From Punica granatum (Eukaryota; Streptophyta; Magnoliopsida; Myrtales; Lythraceae), in contig NC_045131.1 in NCBI RefSeq assembly GCF_007655135.1, positions 4,154,001-4,218,000 on the forward strand: 64,000 nucleotides of DNA, written 5' to 3'. Below, in pieces: positions 40,178-51,750 of this stretch (the stretch's first letter is position 1; each line of letters begins with the position of its first letter). The notes beneath the pieces are model-generated. The model worked only from the letters and a program-made list of their open reading frames with translations, searched no databases and had not been told where the DNA came from. The translations under genes were made by a program, and so were the position numbers.

Positions 40178-42952
40178 TTATATGGCATAAATCGGGTTTA
40201 CCTCCGAATCAGTTTCTGAATGACGCCACGAGTTGGTTCCGCTTCTAGAAAACTTCATTCTTTTCCGTACTGCTCGGATTCGTTTCGACTTCACCACGTA
40301 GTAAGTCATAGTACTAAGAACTCCAGCCATTATAATTCCACCAATAACTGTCACAAGAATAGCAGCCCACCTGTTATGCCGACCGACCACGATGTATGAT
40401 GAAGAAATAAAAGCCACTGTAGTGCAAACAGAGGCAAGCCACATCAGCTTATTGATCACCTCCACAACCCTCCTCTCAGATTTAGTCTCTCCTCTGACAA
40501 GAGTGATTTGTACCACGACAACAGCCAATGAAGTGAAGAGCGCGACAGCATTAAAGATGAAAAAAATCTTAAATGATGTGCTGCTCACTACCACAGCCAT
40601 CCCGTCGGGATTGTCTCCACCTGGAACTGTAAAAATGGCAGCAAATGCAACTGTTGCAAACAACACCGCAACAACTGTCACAGAGTTGGTAGCGTTGTTG
40701 ATCCCTACACGGTGAAGCTTCCGCAACTCTTTTGCAATCCCGTTCACGTTCTTGTTAGTCTTCCGAGTCTGCTCAAGTTGGGTATGTACATCATTTTTTA
40801 TCTGTGTCACAGTTTTTCTGAGCTCATCACGTGGCTGGTTCAATTCATTGGCCCTTATGGCACCACATCGGGTCAAGCAGTCGCTTATCTCTGCGGTCTC
40901 TTCCGAGAGGGGAAGTCCCTCAGCTATATCAAGAGCTGTTTTATGGTCTCTTGTCAACGCGTTCACATTTGTATCGGGGAGGTGTAGCAACTCAGTGACA
41001 ATCTGCAGAAGGGCCAGAACAGTAGTGACAAGTTAATGGTATCACAAGCAGAGGATATTGAACTATCTGATATTTGGACTCAAGATGGAACTGTAACCTC
41101 AGCACGCTTCTTCCGAGTAGCTACATGCAATGCTGTATTGCCAAACTTATCAGGAAGCATCACTATAGCTGCATCGGCTCCAAGGAGCAACTTCACCACT
41201 TCACAGCTAACCCCTTTAACAGCCATATGCAATGAAGTTTGGCCTTTCTTATCCGTCCTTCTTGCCAGTTGGGGATCCTTCTCGAGCAATGACTTCACAA
41301 TATCAACATGCCCCTGGCGCGCAGACAAATGCAATGCATTCTTCCCATTGGATCTAGCAATTTCTAGCAAGCTAGGATCTTTTGAGAGCAGCTCTTTGAC
41401 GACTTCTGTATGTCCCCTTGCAGCTGCAGATACCAGAGGTGTTGCATTTGATGGGCCAAGAGTTCTGCTCAACCCAGGATCATATTCCAAGAGCACCCGG
41501 ACAATGGCTGCACAAAGTAAACCCAAATCTCAGGGCGTCATTTTTGGCTTGAATTTGGAAATGATAGATTATAATAAGCACTGAATAACTTCTAATTCAC
41601 TTATTAACAATCAATTATCAATTTGAAGTAGAATGCCACTGACAAGTTTCAATTTTTTCGCATGTCTATCAGATCAAACTAATGTTGGTCTTACATGTCT
41701 TATGGATATAAAAAATAACAGCTACCATGCAAAATCATTAGACATGTAGCTGCCAAAGACTATTGGAAGCGTTTTTCAGCTGTCAGTTGATATCAGAGGT
41801 AAAAAGTTATTGGATCAGGCTAGGAGATGTTAACAGAGGAAGGGGGAAAAATTTATATATTAAGATGACATATTCATAACTGAACTATACCTAGGTGACC
41901 GCTGCTGGCGGCGATATGCAGTGGGGCAAACCCAGACCGGTTCTTAATTGCAGTTCCCTCCTTCGTAGAATGCTGCAAGAGCTCCTTCACCACATCGAGA
42001 TGTCCCTTCTCGGCCGCGGCAAACAGCGCTGTCTCTCCCAACTCATTGACCTCATTGACCACGGAGGACCTTATCTCTGCCACCTCAGCATCGAAATCTG
42101 CACCGCTGAGAGTCCCCATCATCTGGGCATCGATCTCGCCAAGGATCTGCTTAACTGCTGCCAAATCACCCCGCTGTGCTGCCAAGTGGAGCTCGGTGTC
42201 ATTGTGGCGGCCTGTCACCTGCTTCACGTACTTCTTCTTTCCTGCCTGATCGATCCTCTTACCAGAATTCGACAAAACCAGGGCCTTGCCGGAGTTGGAA
42301 ACCACAAGTGCTTTGCCCGAATTCGAAAGAACCAGGGAGGGCGTGGGGGAAGAAGTTGTTACTGCACTTGGCGAAGCGACGGAAGAAGGCTCGGCTAGAT
42401 TGAGAGGTTTTAGGCTGAGTTTTGGGCCAAGTCCCTTCTCCAATTCTTTCCAATTCAATCATGTTCAAAAGAGACTAGAATTATGCTCACCGAAAATTAG
42501 AAAAGCTAGTTAACCATCCAGTATGCAGGTGCAAACACGAACTTCAGATTAGAACAAAAAATGGAGCTGTATGCGAAATTTCTTCGCCATTACGTCTTCT
42601 AGAGCAAAAAAGTGACAAAAGCAGCAAAATTGAGCCTCCATTTGGACTCACTTGTCAGATTCTAGAGGAAATGAAGAAGGTAAATTGGAACACTGCAGCC
42701 TCATATCACCGTCTGCCTACAAAAAAAGGCTTGTTTTCGCGACTCTCGTGCTACATTTTCTTCCGATTTCCAGCTCAAAAATGACATTTACGATAAAAAT
42801 ACAGAAATCAAGCTAAAACTTGCTGCAATTCTGCGATCAAATGCGACATTCAGCAGGATTTTCAGAGGGTAGAAGAGGGGGAAATTGGGGGAGCCAGGCG
42901 GGATTAGGAGATCGGAAGAGCAGTTCATACCTTCCACCGAAGCGGATGCCAT
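40178..42952 (-). CDS. ITN1: Ankyrin-repeat membrane protein, ITN1 type
   Basis: Four coding exons: 42952-42931 (MASASVE), 42445-41891, 41507-41098, 41002-40178. The 603 residues compare with about 590 for Arabidopsis ITN1, which acts at the plasma membrane in salt-stress, ABA and ROS responses. After a Ser/Pro-rich N-terminus comes the family block KRIDQAGKKKYVKQVTGRHNDTELHLAAQRGDLAAVKQIL, then about seven ankyrin repeats (TPLVSAAARGHTEVVKELL, NALHLSARQGHVDIVKSLL, TSLHMAVKG, TALHVATRKKRAE). Next is RDELRKTVTQIKNDVH and a PGG domain with four hydrophobic helices (FATVAFAAIFTVPGG). The C-terminus ends NPIYAI, as in ITN1. A tandem triplication of a VLSNSGKA-like octapeptide lies just before the conserved block. 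The first intron is inferred: the main N-terminal frame has no ATG and follows an in-frame stop, and the 22-base first exon supplies ATG and phase. Confidence 0.93.
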
Positions 42953-44054
42953 TGGAATGACGATGAGATGCCGAATGTTTCACGGAACTGAGCGGAGGAG
43001 CATGGTGGCCATGGCAAGAGGGCGACGATCGGAGTCGAGTGAGCGGAGGTAGAGGCAAATCGGAGGCATTTGCCTGCCACTCTGACTCCCCGTTGGGCTG
43101 TTATTTTTATTTATTTTTAATTTCTGTTTATTTTGTTAAAATAAAATAATTGAAATTAATTAAAAAAATAGTTAAGTGGGCGCCACAATAGCGACTTGTT
43201 TGGGTGGAAAGTAACTGAATTTCCCTCATATTATTATATCCACTCCCCAACTGAAAAACCTCAGCTTTGCAAGCCTGTCACTCGTTGACGTGTTGTTCGC
43301 ATGTCAGCATGTGGAAGTCCGAGGTCGAGCCTGTCGTATGATACAGGAGAACAAAACATGTAGTTGGCCGACCGACGGTTCGCGATACTCGTGGACATGG
43401 TCCATGATACACGTCGAGACATTCCCAATATGGCTTGATCTGATTCGATTTTGGATGTAAAGTGAGTGTTGCACATTCATTTGGTCCTCGCCATCGAATT
43501 ATATAAGGTGAGTCAACTGACATCATAGAATTTTATATTTAATTTATATATTGTAATCCACGTGATCGATGACCAGCACTCGTACTCTTGAGTACCCATG
43601 ATCTTAGAATAGGACCCTAACTCTGACTTTTCGTTGGACATTCGGCAAAGTCCATAAAAGATCGAAGCAATAATCAAATATTGACAATTTATCTGTTGAT
43701 CACTGACCGTGAGGCGAAATCGAAGACTTTTTTTTTTTTTTTGGTTACAAGATTTTTTGATATTACCGACAATGTCCAATCACTTTATTATTGTGGTGGA
43801 ATAAAAAGAGGAAAAATGCATGAATATTCCCTTTCTTTTCATTTTCCACGTGCTGGTCTTTCCTATTCCCACTCATGGACAAGTCCTAGCGCTAATGCCG
43901 TGGACACGCATCGACATCGACATTAACTTATGAACGCGCTTTGACTTAAATTTCTTCCCACTTGTATAATTTAGTGCAGGGCGGCCGGCCCGCGGGATGA
44001 TGACTCGCACCTTTATTTTAGATATGTATTTTTTCGATAATAAATTCATTATAA
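42953..44054. other. ITN1 promoter side and intergenic DNA
   Basis: Upstream region of ITN1. No TATA box stands out. From 43080 the DNA is AT-rich or unique, without a supported gene or element. Confidence 0.45.
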
Positions 44055-44063
44055 TTAATTTTT

Positions 44064-44930
44064 GAATAAATTGCACTGATGGTCCAAAATATTTTACAAA
44101 TATTTCATTATGATCCAAAAAGTTTTTTTCGCTACATGATAGTACAAAATGTTTCAAAGTTGTTTCATGATGGTACAAACCGTCAATTGGCCCTAACGCC
44201 GTTAACATTTTGCTGACATGGCGCATCCTATGTGTCACTTTTGTTACGTGGAACCAATCATAGTGCGCCACATCATTTAAGAGAAAATAAAATTTTAAAA
44301 AGTCCAAAAAAATAAAAAAATAATTTAAAAAATACAAAAAAAGAGTAAAAATTTTGAAAAAAAAAAAAAATATTTTAAAATTTTGAAAATTTTGAAAATT
44401 ATTTTTAAAAATTTAAAATTTATTTTATTTTTTAAAAAATACAAAAAATAATAAAAAAAAATACAAAAAAGAGTACAAATTTAGAAAAAAATAAAAATTT
44501 ATTTTAAAATTTTAAAATTTTGAAATTTTAAAATTTTTTTAAAAAATTTTAAAATTTAAATTTTTTAAATCCTTTTTTTTTTTTTTTTTTTTCCTTTTTC
44601 TTTCCCCTTTCCTCTTCCCCTTTTTTCTTTTCCTATTCCCCTTCTTTTTCCTTTAAAATAATTTTTAATTTTTTTCCCTTAAAAGTTTAAAATTATTTTT
44701 AAAAGTTTTTAAAATTTTTAAAATTATTTTAAAATTTTCGGCCACGTCAGTGAGGAGGTGACACGTAGTAGCCACGTCAGCGTCGGCTTGACGGCGTCAA
44801 GCTCGAGTTGACGGTTTGTACCATCATGAAACAACTCTGAAACATTTTGTACCATCATATAACGAAAAAAACTTTTTGGACCATAATGAAATATTTGTAA
44901 AATATTTTGGGCCACCAGTGCAATTTACTC
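44064..44930. mobile_element. MULE-type non-autonomous TIR element, 867 bp
   Basis: Terminal inverted repeats of about 130-170 bp: the left end reads GAATAAATTGCACTGATGG, and the reverse complement of the right end reads GAGTAAATTGCACTGGTGG. Both continue through CCAAAATATTTTACAAATATTTC and TGATGGTACAAACCGTCAA. A perfect 9-bp duplication TTAATTTTT (44055-44063, 44931-44939) flanks it, the size made by Mutator-like transposases. The middle (44280-44730) is AT-only low complexity with T-runs and has no coding. Confidence 0.82.
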
Positions 44931-44939
44931 TTAATTTTT

Positions 44940-45948
44940 TAAAGTTAGATTCTCTCAATTATTCGACATTTTTTTTCAATTCAACAACACAATTATTATT
45001 TTTTTATATTTTTTTTCAAATTCTCTCACATACTTCTCCAAATTAATTTTTTCTTCATCTTCACAAATCAAACTAAATCAAATTAAATCGAATTAATTTA
45101 ATTACCAAACGCTATGTTAAACCTTTTTTGGGCGAATCACTTAACTAAAGTTTTTCCTTTCAGTATAATCGCAAAATATCTTGTGCATGTAGATGAGATT
45201 AGTCCTCATTATCATTCTGACTTGATATTTTATAGAAGACATGGATGTCATTTTGTTGAATGACCTTGTCATCAACATTTTATAATTTGGAATTCCAACA
45301 TAAAAGTCGATTTAGATGGTAATAGATGCTCAATTACTACTTTGTAGGGGATGGGCTGAGAACCCATAATGATACAAAATTTTATCATGTACATTTCTAT
45401 TTTTATTGGAATTTTTAATGTAAATCTTGGTATTCATAAGAGCAATTAGTCCCGATCAGTCAAGTTCAAACTGATCGGCTTATTAAGTGATAAAATTATT
45501 CTAACACAAAATTGAACAAAGCGATCATGGTGGAATCTGGTATTTTCTATTAAAAAGGGAAATTATATTTGATTTTCCTTTAATTTAAAAACATTATTCG
45601 AAAAAGGGCATAATCGATGGTTTCCCATTTTCCCTTCCCCCCATCGGACCTTTCCCTCCACAGCCAATTTCTACCGACACCACTCGCGCCAATCCCGACG
45701 GTTTCGGCTCGGTCAAATTTCTCGCCTCAGCGGTCCTCTGGTCCAATCGCCACTGTCAGGACCGCCAACCCCCGCCACTCTGACCAGCTCACTCGGCTAA
45801 GAGAGAGAACGGCGAGGGTCTACAGGGGGATACTCTCCGGTCGCCGGTCCCATCTCATCTCATTCAATTCGAGTTCAGTTTCTCTGCGGAAATCTAAGCC
45901 GCTCCTTTTAATGGTGTGATGATATAATAAGCATTGATAGCGCCATTA
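44940..45948. other. Intergenic and pectate lyase leader
   Basis: 44945-45115 is AT-rich DNA resembling part of MITE family A. From about 45600 GC rises, probably the pectate lyase leader. It holds an upstream frame at 45617-45919 (100 codons, ending 29 bases before the main ATG) with no recognised domain. Confidence 0.45.
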
Positions 45949-47909
45949 ATGGGCAACTCCCATGGCCATCGCAAGTTCCGTAACAGCGCCCCGCACAACC
46001 CTAACCCCTCCCCCAATTATTACGCTCCTCCCCCATATTTATACCGTCCTCCCGGTCCGTCGTCCTCGCAGATCGGCAACGACGCTGCTCCGAGAATGAC
46101 GTCACTCCCGTACGGCCACGTCGACTCCAGCCTGCGCTCCCTCGCCGGCCAGGCCGAGGGCTTCGGCCGCTTCGCCGTCGGCGGCCTTCACGGTCCTTTG
46201 TACCACGTCACCACCTTGGCCGGTACCAAAAATTTCGCTCCTTTCTCCCTAGCCATGCTCTTTTCCTTCTATGTTGTGTGAAAGGCTCTACCTTGAAAAT
46301 GACGGTAGCTGATTCATCATGATAGGATCCTCTTCTGTGAGCTCATTTCTGGTGAACGGACGTGTAACCGTGGAATTTTATGAATGTGATGGTTTTCGGA
46401 CGAGGAATTTGATTTGTTTTGTGGATCTACTTGTAGATGATGGTCCGGGATCGCTCCGGGATGGATGCCGCAAGAAAGAACCACTTTGGATTGTTTTCGA
46501 TATTTCGGGCACCATTCATCTCTCGTCTTACTTGAATGTCTCATCGTACAAGACCATTGATGGCCGTGGCCAGAGGATTAAGTTTACGGGGAAAGGTTTG
46601 AGGCTGAAGGAGTGTGAACATGTCATCATCTGCAATCTAGAATTTGAAGGTGGAAGGGGACCTGATGTTGATGGGATTCAGATAAAACCCAATTCAAAGC
46701 ACATCTGGATAGATCGTTGTAGCCTCCGAGACTATGACGATGGCCTGATAGATATAACTCGACAGAGCACCGATATCACTGTTTCTAGGTGAGTTTAATT
46801 CGTGGGATTCTCTATGAACCACCTTCGGGGTACACTAGTGAAACAACAATATGAAAGGTCGTGTTTCGTTTTATTTCTAGGTGAGTTTAATTTGTGGGAT
46901 TCTCTATGAACCACCTTCGGGTACACTAGTGAAACAACAATATGAAAGGTCGTGTTTCGTTTTATACTAACCGAGCTAAGCATGTTTTCAAATCATTTCC
47001 AAACACTTCCACTATGTTCTTTTGTCAATCAGTATGATCTTAACATTTTTTATGCGGTGAATTTAGGTGCCACTTTTCAGCCCATGATAAGACAATGCTC
47101 ATTGGAGCAGACCCAACTCATGTTGAGGACAGATGCATCAGGGTGACAATTCACCATTGTTTCTTTGATGGCACCCGACAAAGGCACCCTCGAGTTAGGT
47201 TCGGGAAAGTACATCTGTACAATAACTATACAAGGAATTGGGGCATCTATGCTGTTTGTGCTAGTGTAGAATCACAGGTGATGATTCATACGCCAACTGA
47301 TGTGCCTAATTGGTTTCAACAATTATGCCAACTTTCATGAATTGTATTTTGACTTTTAATCTATCATGTATTTCCGGCCAGATATATTCTCAATGTAATA
47401 TCTATGAAGCGGGGCAGAAGAAGGTGTCTTTTAAGTATTACACAGAGAAAGTAAGTTTTCCCTTCTTTCCTCATGATGGTAATGAAGCTTCATCATGGCT
47501 GATGGTAGTATAATTTTGGGAATTACTTGAACGTCTTCTGATGGTAATGGATGATCTTTTTTGAGTTAGTTGTCGATGTAGTTGGCAATGTTTTTAAAAA
47601 TCAGTCATGTGTTGAGGAGTTCCTTTTATTTAAAAGGACGTCTGTATTCTCACGACATGTTTACTAATATAGGCGGCAGACAAGGAGCATCCACAGACAG
47701 GGCATATAAAGTCCGAGGGGGACCTGTTCATTACCGGAACACAACCAGGACTAATGTCTGAACCCAATGAACGCTGTGTCTTTCACCCAAGTGAGTTCTA
47801 TCCCGCATGGACAGTCGAACCCCCCACGGACTCTCTCAAACAGGTCCTTCAACACTGCACGGGCTGGCAGTGCCTGCCACTGCCTGCAGATAAGGGTATA
47901 CCAGCGTAG
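45949..47909 (+). CDS. Pectate lyase (PL1) without signal peptide
   Basis: Five coding exons: 45949-46222, 46437-46788, 47067-47277, 47382-47450, 47673-47909. The product is 380 residues. The PL1 beta-helix fold cleaves de-esterified homogalacturonan by beta-elimination using Ca2+. Seen: DDGPGSLRDGC, then DVDGIQIKPNSKHIWIDRCSLRDYDDGLIDITRQSTDITVS with the Ca2+-binding Asp cluster, and RQRHPRVRFGKVHLYNNYT (about 246-264) with the RxPxxR active-site arginines. The C-terminus is SLKQVLQHCTGWQCLPLPADKG. The N-terminus (MGNSHGHRKFRN, Pro/Tyr-rich) has no hydrophobic signal peptide, unlike most plant pectate lyases. The active-site stretch looks more like Bacillus-type PL1 enzymes than the usual plant RMPRCR form. 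This fits a small plant subgroup annotated as probable pectate lyase 4/21, from memory. The donor of intron 2 is tandemly duplicated. Confidence 0.9.
46783..46966 (+). repeat. 92-base tandem duplication carrying a splice donor
   Basis: Copies 46783-46874 and 46875-46966 both start with the exon-2 end and donor (TTCTAG/GTGAGTTTAAT) and share TGGGATTCTCTATGAACC and CATATTG-complement AATATGAAAGGTCGTG. The second copy thus has a full spare 5' splice site inside intron 2. Confidence 0.85.
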
Positions 47910-49156
47910 CTTCCTTTGGAGAAGGTATTTGAAACTACAAATATATACTAAAAGTTTTCACCTTGAGTTCTGCCCTCTACTGCATGTATGTTGAAATCCT
48001 TTGACTCTGTGTGGATTTCTTCTACTGAAGAAATTAAGAAGCTGTTCTTGTTTTGACATTGTTTACTATATACATCCTTGTCCTGGAGGAGAGATGCCAT
48101 GTAATCTTGTTTAGTAATTGCCTTTTTCTTCTTTTTTTATTTTTTCCTAAATGTTATTGCTACTTACGGCTCCTAACGCCGTACGGTACTCTTCTAATCA
48201 TCCAGAATAATTAATTTTATTTTTTGACAAAGACCCGGAAAATAATTGATGTTGACTGGATGTATCTCGAGACAAATGACTTTTCCTATGGTTCGATTGT
48301 AATACGAAATGACGTAGGACTCGAGAGTATCACCATCGAAAGTCCATGGTTGACATTAATTAATGTGTATATAATCTCTTCGATTTCTGAGAGGGCTTTC
48401 CTAAGGGAGTAGTCTTGGTTCCTGTTTTTCCTAGCGCATTGAGAAGATGTCCCCAGGAACACATGAAACATTCAAGTGGGCAATTCGTGTCGTACTTTTA
48501 AACAACCTCTTGACATTTTCAAATTTCAATAGGTTCCTCTCCCCTATGTGGGGGATATCCCCAACCACGAGAACAATATGAATTAACCCAACATCTGACT
48601 AATTCCTTTTTTTTTTTTTCTTTTTCTTCCATAGTTTTATTTTCCGGTTTACTTGGGAAAGTCCTGGACTTATCGAAGGATAGGACAATGGACACCAAAG
48701 GGGGAGTGAAAAGTTCTATCGAGGATTAATATTATATTCAGAACCACTTAAGTCCAATATCGAAAGCAAATATCATCCGAAGTCATCGTGGGCTCGAGTT
48801 TCAAAGGGAGCAAGTTGAAGTCATTGCCGTCATTTGACAGCATATATTGATATTGATGGCGTCAAAGCCGTAAATTAGAGAGGAGAAAGATGCGTAATTG
48901 TACGATGAGCAGTAAAGCGGTCAACGGGAGGCGTCTATGATCGAGTCAGGTTAGGGAAAGTGCGTACGTACATCTATAAATTAACTATACTTTTACATGG
49001 CGTTTATGATAAGAATTGAGGCGAGTAGAACAAGGAGGGAATTTGAATTTGAGGGGATTAGAATTGTGAGTGTGGCTCCATTTTTTTTTGTTTGGTTCCA
49101 CCTCGGAATAGATAAAGAATGGGATAAAATTAAATTTCGAAGACTAAATTGCCCTT
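47910..49156. other. Pectate lyase 3' flank; source of a duplicated block
   Basis: No gene. Sequences at 48000-48250, 48340-48600 and 48815-48925 recur in degraded form at 50950-51300, 52265-52510 and 52715-52835, so this is one half of a segmental duplication. A T-run (48608-48620) and AT-rich DNA separate the blocks. Confidence 0.6.
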
Positions 49157-49430
49157 TCAATATATACTACAGTCGTGCTCGTCGATCATGTTGTCGAGGT
49201 CCTTGTCGGTAGAGACGGTGATGAGGGAGTCAAGGTCCTCATTGGGGAGCTGGTACTTGAGGGTGAAGGGACGGGTCTCGTTGCTGATGATGCGGGTCTG
49301 GGGATGATCACGATGCAAGTCTTGCTGCCGATATAGCAGAGGGACTTGTCGTGGGGCCTGGGGACGATGTGGCCGCCGTAGCTGCACATCAGCCGCAGCT
49401 TCGACGGCGGGGGCAGGGAGGTCGGGGTCC
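49157..49430 (-). pseudogene. PB1-domain gene fragment
   Basis: On the minus strand one frame reads PPPSKLRLMCSYGGHIVPRP then HDKSLCYIGSKTCIV, the start of plant PB1 (Phox/Bem1) domains. A shifted frame resumes with TRPFTLKYQLPNEDLDSLIT and STDKDLDNMIDEHD, the end of the domain. The middle (about 20 residues by family comparison) is deleted and the frame is broken. GC content is far above the flanks. No introns or other parts of a PB1 gene are visible, so this is a captured or retroposed fragment. Confidence 0.8.
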
Positions 49431-49556
49431 CAAATCTGATAAGACCCCAAATCTTCTCAACAATACAACTCTCACCTTCAAAGACCCTCATGTTCCTAGC
49501 TTTCCAAATAGAATAGAGATGGGCATTCAATGCTAGCCTAACACGGGAGACAATGC
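49431..49556 (-). mobile_element. LINE reverse-transcriptase C-terminal fragment
   Basis: Minus-strand frame GKSCIVSRVRLALNAHLYSI followed by WKARNMRVFEGESC and IVEKIWGLIRFG, typical of the region after the reverse transcriptase in plant non-LTR retrotransposons. It runs directly into the PB1 fragment around 49425-49432. Confidence 0.6.
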
Positions 49557-49641
49557 AAGATTTGCCTGTTGTTATGTATCACTATGAATGTTTAAAGCCT
49601 TGTCAATGCCAGTAATCAATTTATCCAATCGATCATATGAA

Positions 49642-50270
49642 CATCAGCATGCTGTTTGTGCTGGCATAAAGAATCACATGTGATGATTCATACGGCAACT
49701 ATTGTGCCTAATTTGTTTGAAAAATTAAGCTCACTTTGATGAATAGTTATTTTGACATTTTACCTATCATATATTTCCCACCAGATATAAATTCTCAATG
49801 TAAAAGAGGCGACTTTTTTAAGTCACTCAGAGAAAGTATTGCTTCTTCCCTGATGATAAAAATGAAGCTTTGTCATGTAGTAAACAGTGTTAGTTTGGGA
49901 ATTACTTGAACATCTCACAAGGGCAGTTAATGGTCTTTCAGACTCAATTTTCCGATCAGCCATGTTTCGAGTTCACTTCTAAATAATAATGATGCTGTAA
50001 GTTCCTCACAATATGTTTGCCGATATGCGTGGCAGACGAGGAAAACATCTGCAGACAGGGCATATAAAGTCCGAGGGGGACCCTGTTCGTTACCGGAACA
50101 CAACCAGGACTGATGTCTGAACCCGATAAATGCTGGGTCTCTCGCCCAAGTGAGTTCTAACCCACATGGACAGTCGAAAGCCCCCACAGGCTCCCTCAAA
50201 CAGGTCCTTCAACACTGCACGGGCTGGCAGTGCCTGCCACTGCCTGCAGACAAAGGAGATACCGGCATAG
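49642..50270 (+). pseudogene. Decayed duplicate of the pectate lyase 3' exons
   Basis: Aligns with 47250-47909: the end of exon 3 (GCTGTTTGTGCT), intron, exon 4 (ATTCTCAATGTAA...), intron, and most of exon 5 (GGGCATATAAAGTCCGAGG, CAACACTGCACGGGCTGGCA). Defects: exon 4 has stops and deletions, exon 5 has an extra C after GGGGGAC and a TAA inside GAGTTCTAACCC. Exons 1-2 are absent. Confidence 0.88.
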
Positions 50271-51330
50271 CTTCCTTCGGAACGGTATTCAAACTAAATA
50301 TATACAGTAAAATTTTTCAGCTCGAGTTCTGCTCACTACTCTGTGTATGTTACCCGAGTGTCATGCGGTGAGTCGGGAGAAACATAGTATAGTTATAAAA
50401 GTAGCTGCAGTGATATTATTACATATATATGGCTACAAACGGCACCAGATTCTGTATGGCTAGGGAGTATATATATCATGGCATTTACGCTGGTACGCTT
50501 GACTAGTTATGATATTCGATATGGCCTGCATTCATTTCCTTTTAACCTCTATACTATTTTCTGTACCTTTTGCAGCGTCGCATTAGGTGGACTTTTCTTT
50601 CCTGCATGTCATGAGATTTCGATAATTTTTTAGACTCATTTTCAGCTGTTCATAAAGCTTAGTCGACTCTTATGGTTTAGATGAGAATTCTAATAGTAAT
50701 CCCAAGTTCAGAGGAAACAAAAAATAAAATGTGAAGCGCGAGTCGCAAGAAGCGATGACCGTGTTCTATTCTTCACAATCCCATTGCATCTAGAAGGGTA
50801 GAACTCTCGAACCCGGATCGGTCTCAGTTTCAGGTCAAAAAATGCAGTAAACATTTGTGAGGTGCTATCGATGTGTTTGAAAAATATTATCCGAAAGGGA
50901 TTTGATTTGATTCGACTCGGGCGGTGTTCATTGATTGAAGCATGTAGAAGTCCTATGAGTTGTTGGATTTCATTGAACTAAAGAAATCGAAGCTGTTCTT
51001 GTTTGACATTGCTTATTATGCATGTACATCACGTAATCTTGTCTATGAGTCGTTGTTTCCCTCTTTTGCAAATTTTATTGCCTCATTTTCAAAATGTCGC
51101 CACTGGTCACTAACGGAATGGCTTCACTTTACCAACCCCAAAGTTCGCGTCAAGCTCAGATACGTACGGCTCCGAATGCCGTACGGGCGTACCCTTTGAT
51201 TTACCTACAATAATTTAAGATTTATTTATTTTGGCAAAAAGCCATAGGACAAAAATTAGATGACAGCGACTGTATATGTCTCGAGACATGCTCTGGTGAT
51301 TTTTAAATGTCCGAGTGATAATGGTTTATT

Positions 51331-51651
51331 TATTTTTCAAATCAAAATTTTACTCCACTCAACTTTTTTTTTTTAATTCAACAACATAATAATTACCTTT
51401 TTATATTTTTTTCAATTTAATAATAAAACTGCCTCAAATACTTTTTCTTAACCGTTATTACAATTAATTTTTAAATTTTAAATTCTTCTAAGTTCTAACT
51501 ATTTATTATTTCTCTTATCATTTTCTCTAATTTTCTCATATATTTTTCTTAGTAATTATTACAATCAACTTTTAATAATAAAATTTTCCACCTGCTTTGT
51601 CTTCAGTTTTTAAGCAGAGTAACAACTCTACTCCGAAATCGAACGCAAATT
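51331..51651. mobile_element. AT-rich MITE-like element, family A
   Basis: The left end TTTTTCAAATCAAAATTTTAC then CCACTCAACTT and the right end AGAGTAACAACTCTACTCCG then AAATCGAACGC form imperfect inverted repeats. The interior is AT-rich and non-coding. Confidence 0.38.
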
Positions 51652-51666
51652 TAAGGATTTCGAATG

Positions 51667-51750
51667 GACACTATAATAAGCCTCTCAATAAGAAAAAAGG
51701 GATTAAAAAAAAGGTTCATGGAACTTCTCGTCCATATCAATGATGCTTTT
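51667..51750 (+). repeat. Left copy of the 84/85-bp repeat flanking a LINE
   Basis: Starts GACACTATAATAAGCCTC and ends TCAATGATGCTTTT. Nearly identical to 52077-52161; one base differs in length in an A-run. Confidence 0.92.

Noticed and set aside
42446..42468. ITN1 start at ATG 42462
   Set aside because: It is in another frame from the ankyrin protein; the main frame has an upstream in-frame stop and needs the small exon at 42952-42931.
41036..42513. Plus-strand open frames opposite ITN1
   Set aside because: Antisense shadows of the ankyrin and N-terminal exons.
45617..45919. 100-codon frame upstream of the pectate lyase as a separate gene or secretion signal
   Set aside because: Ser/Pro/Arg-rich with no hydrophobic core; no splice path joins it cleanly to the main frame. 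Kept only as an upstream frame in the leader.
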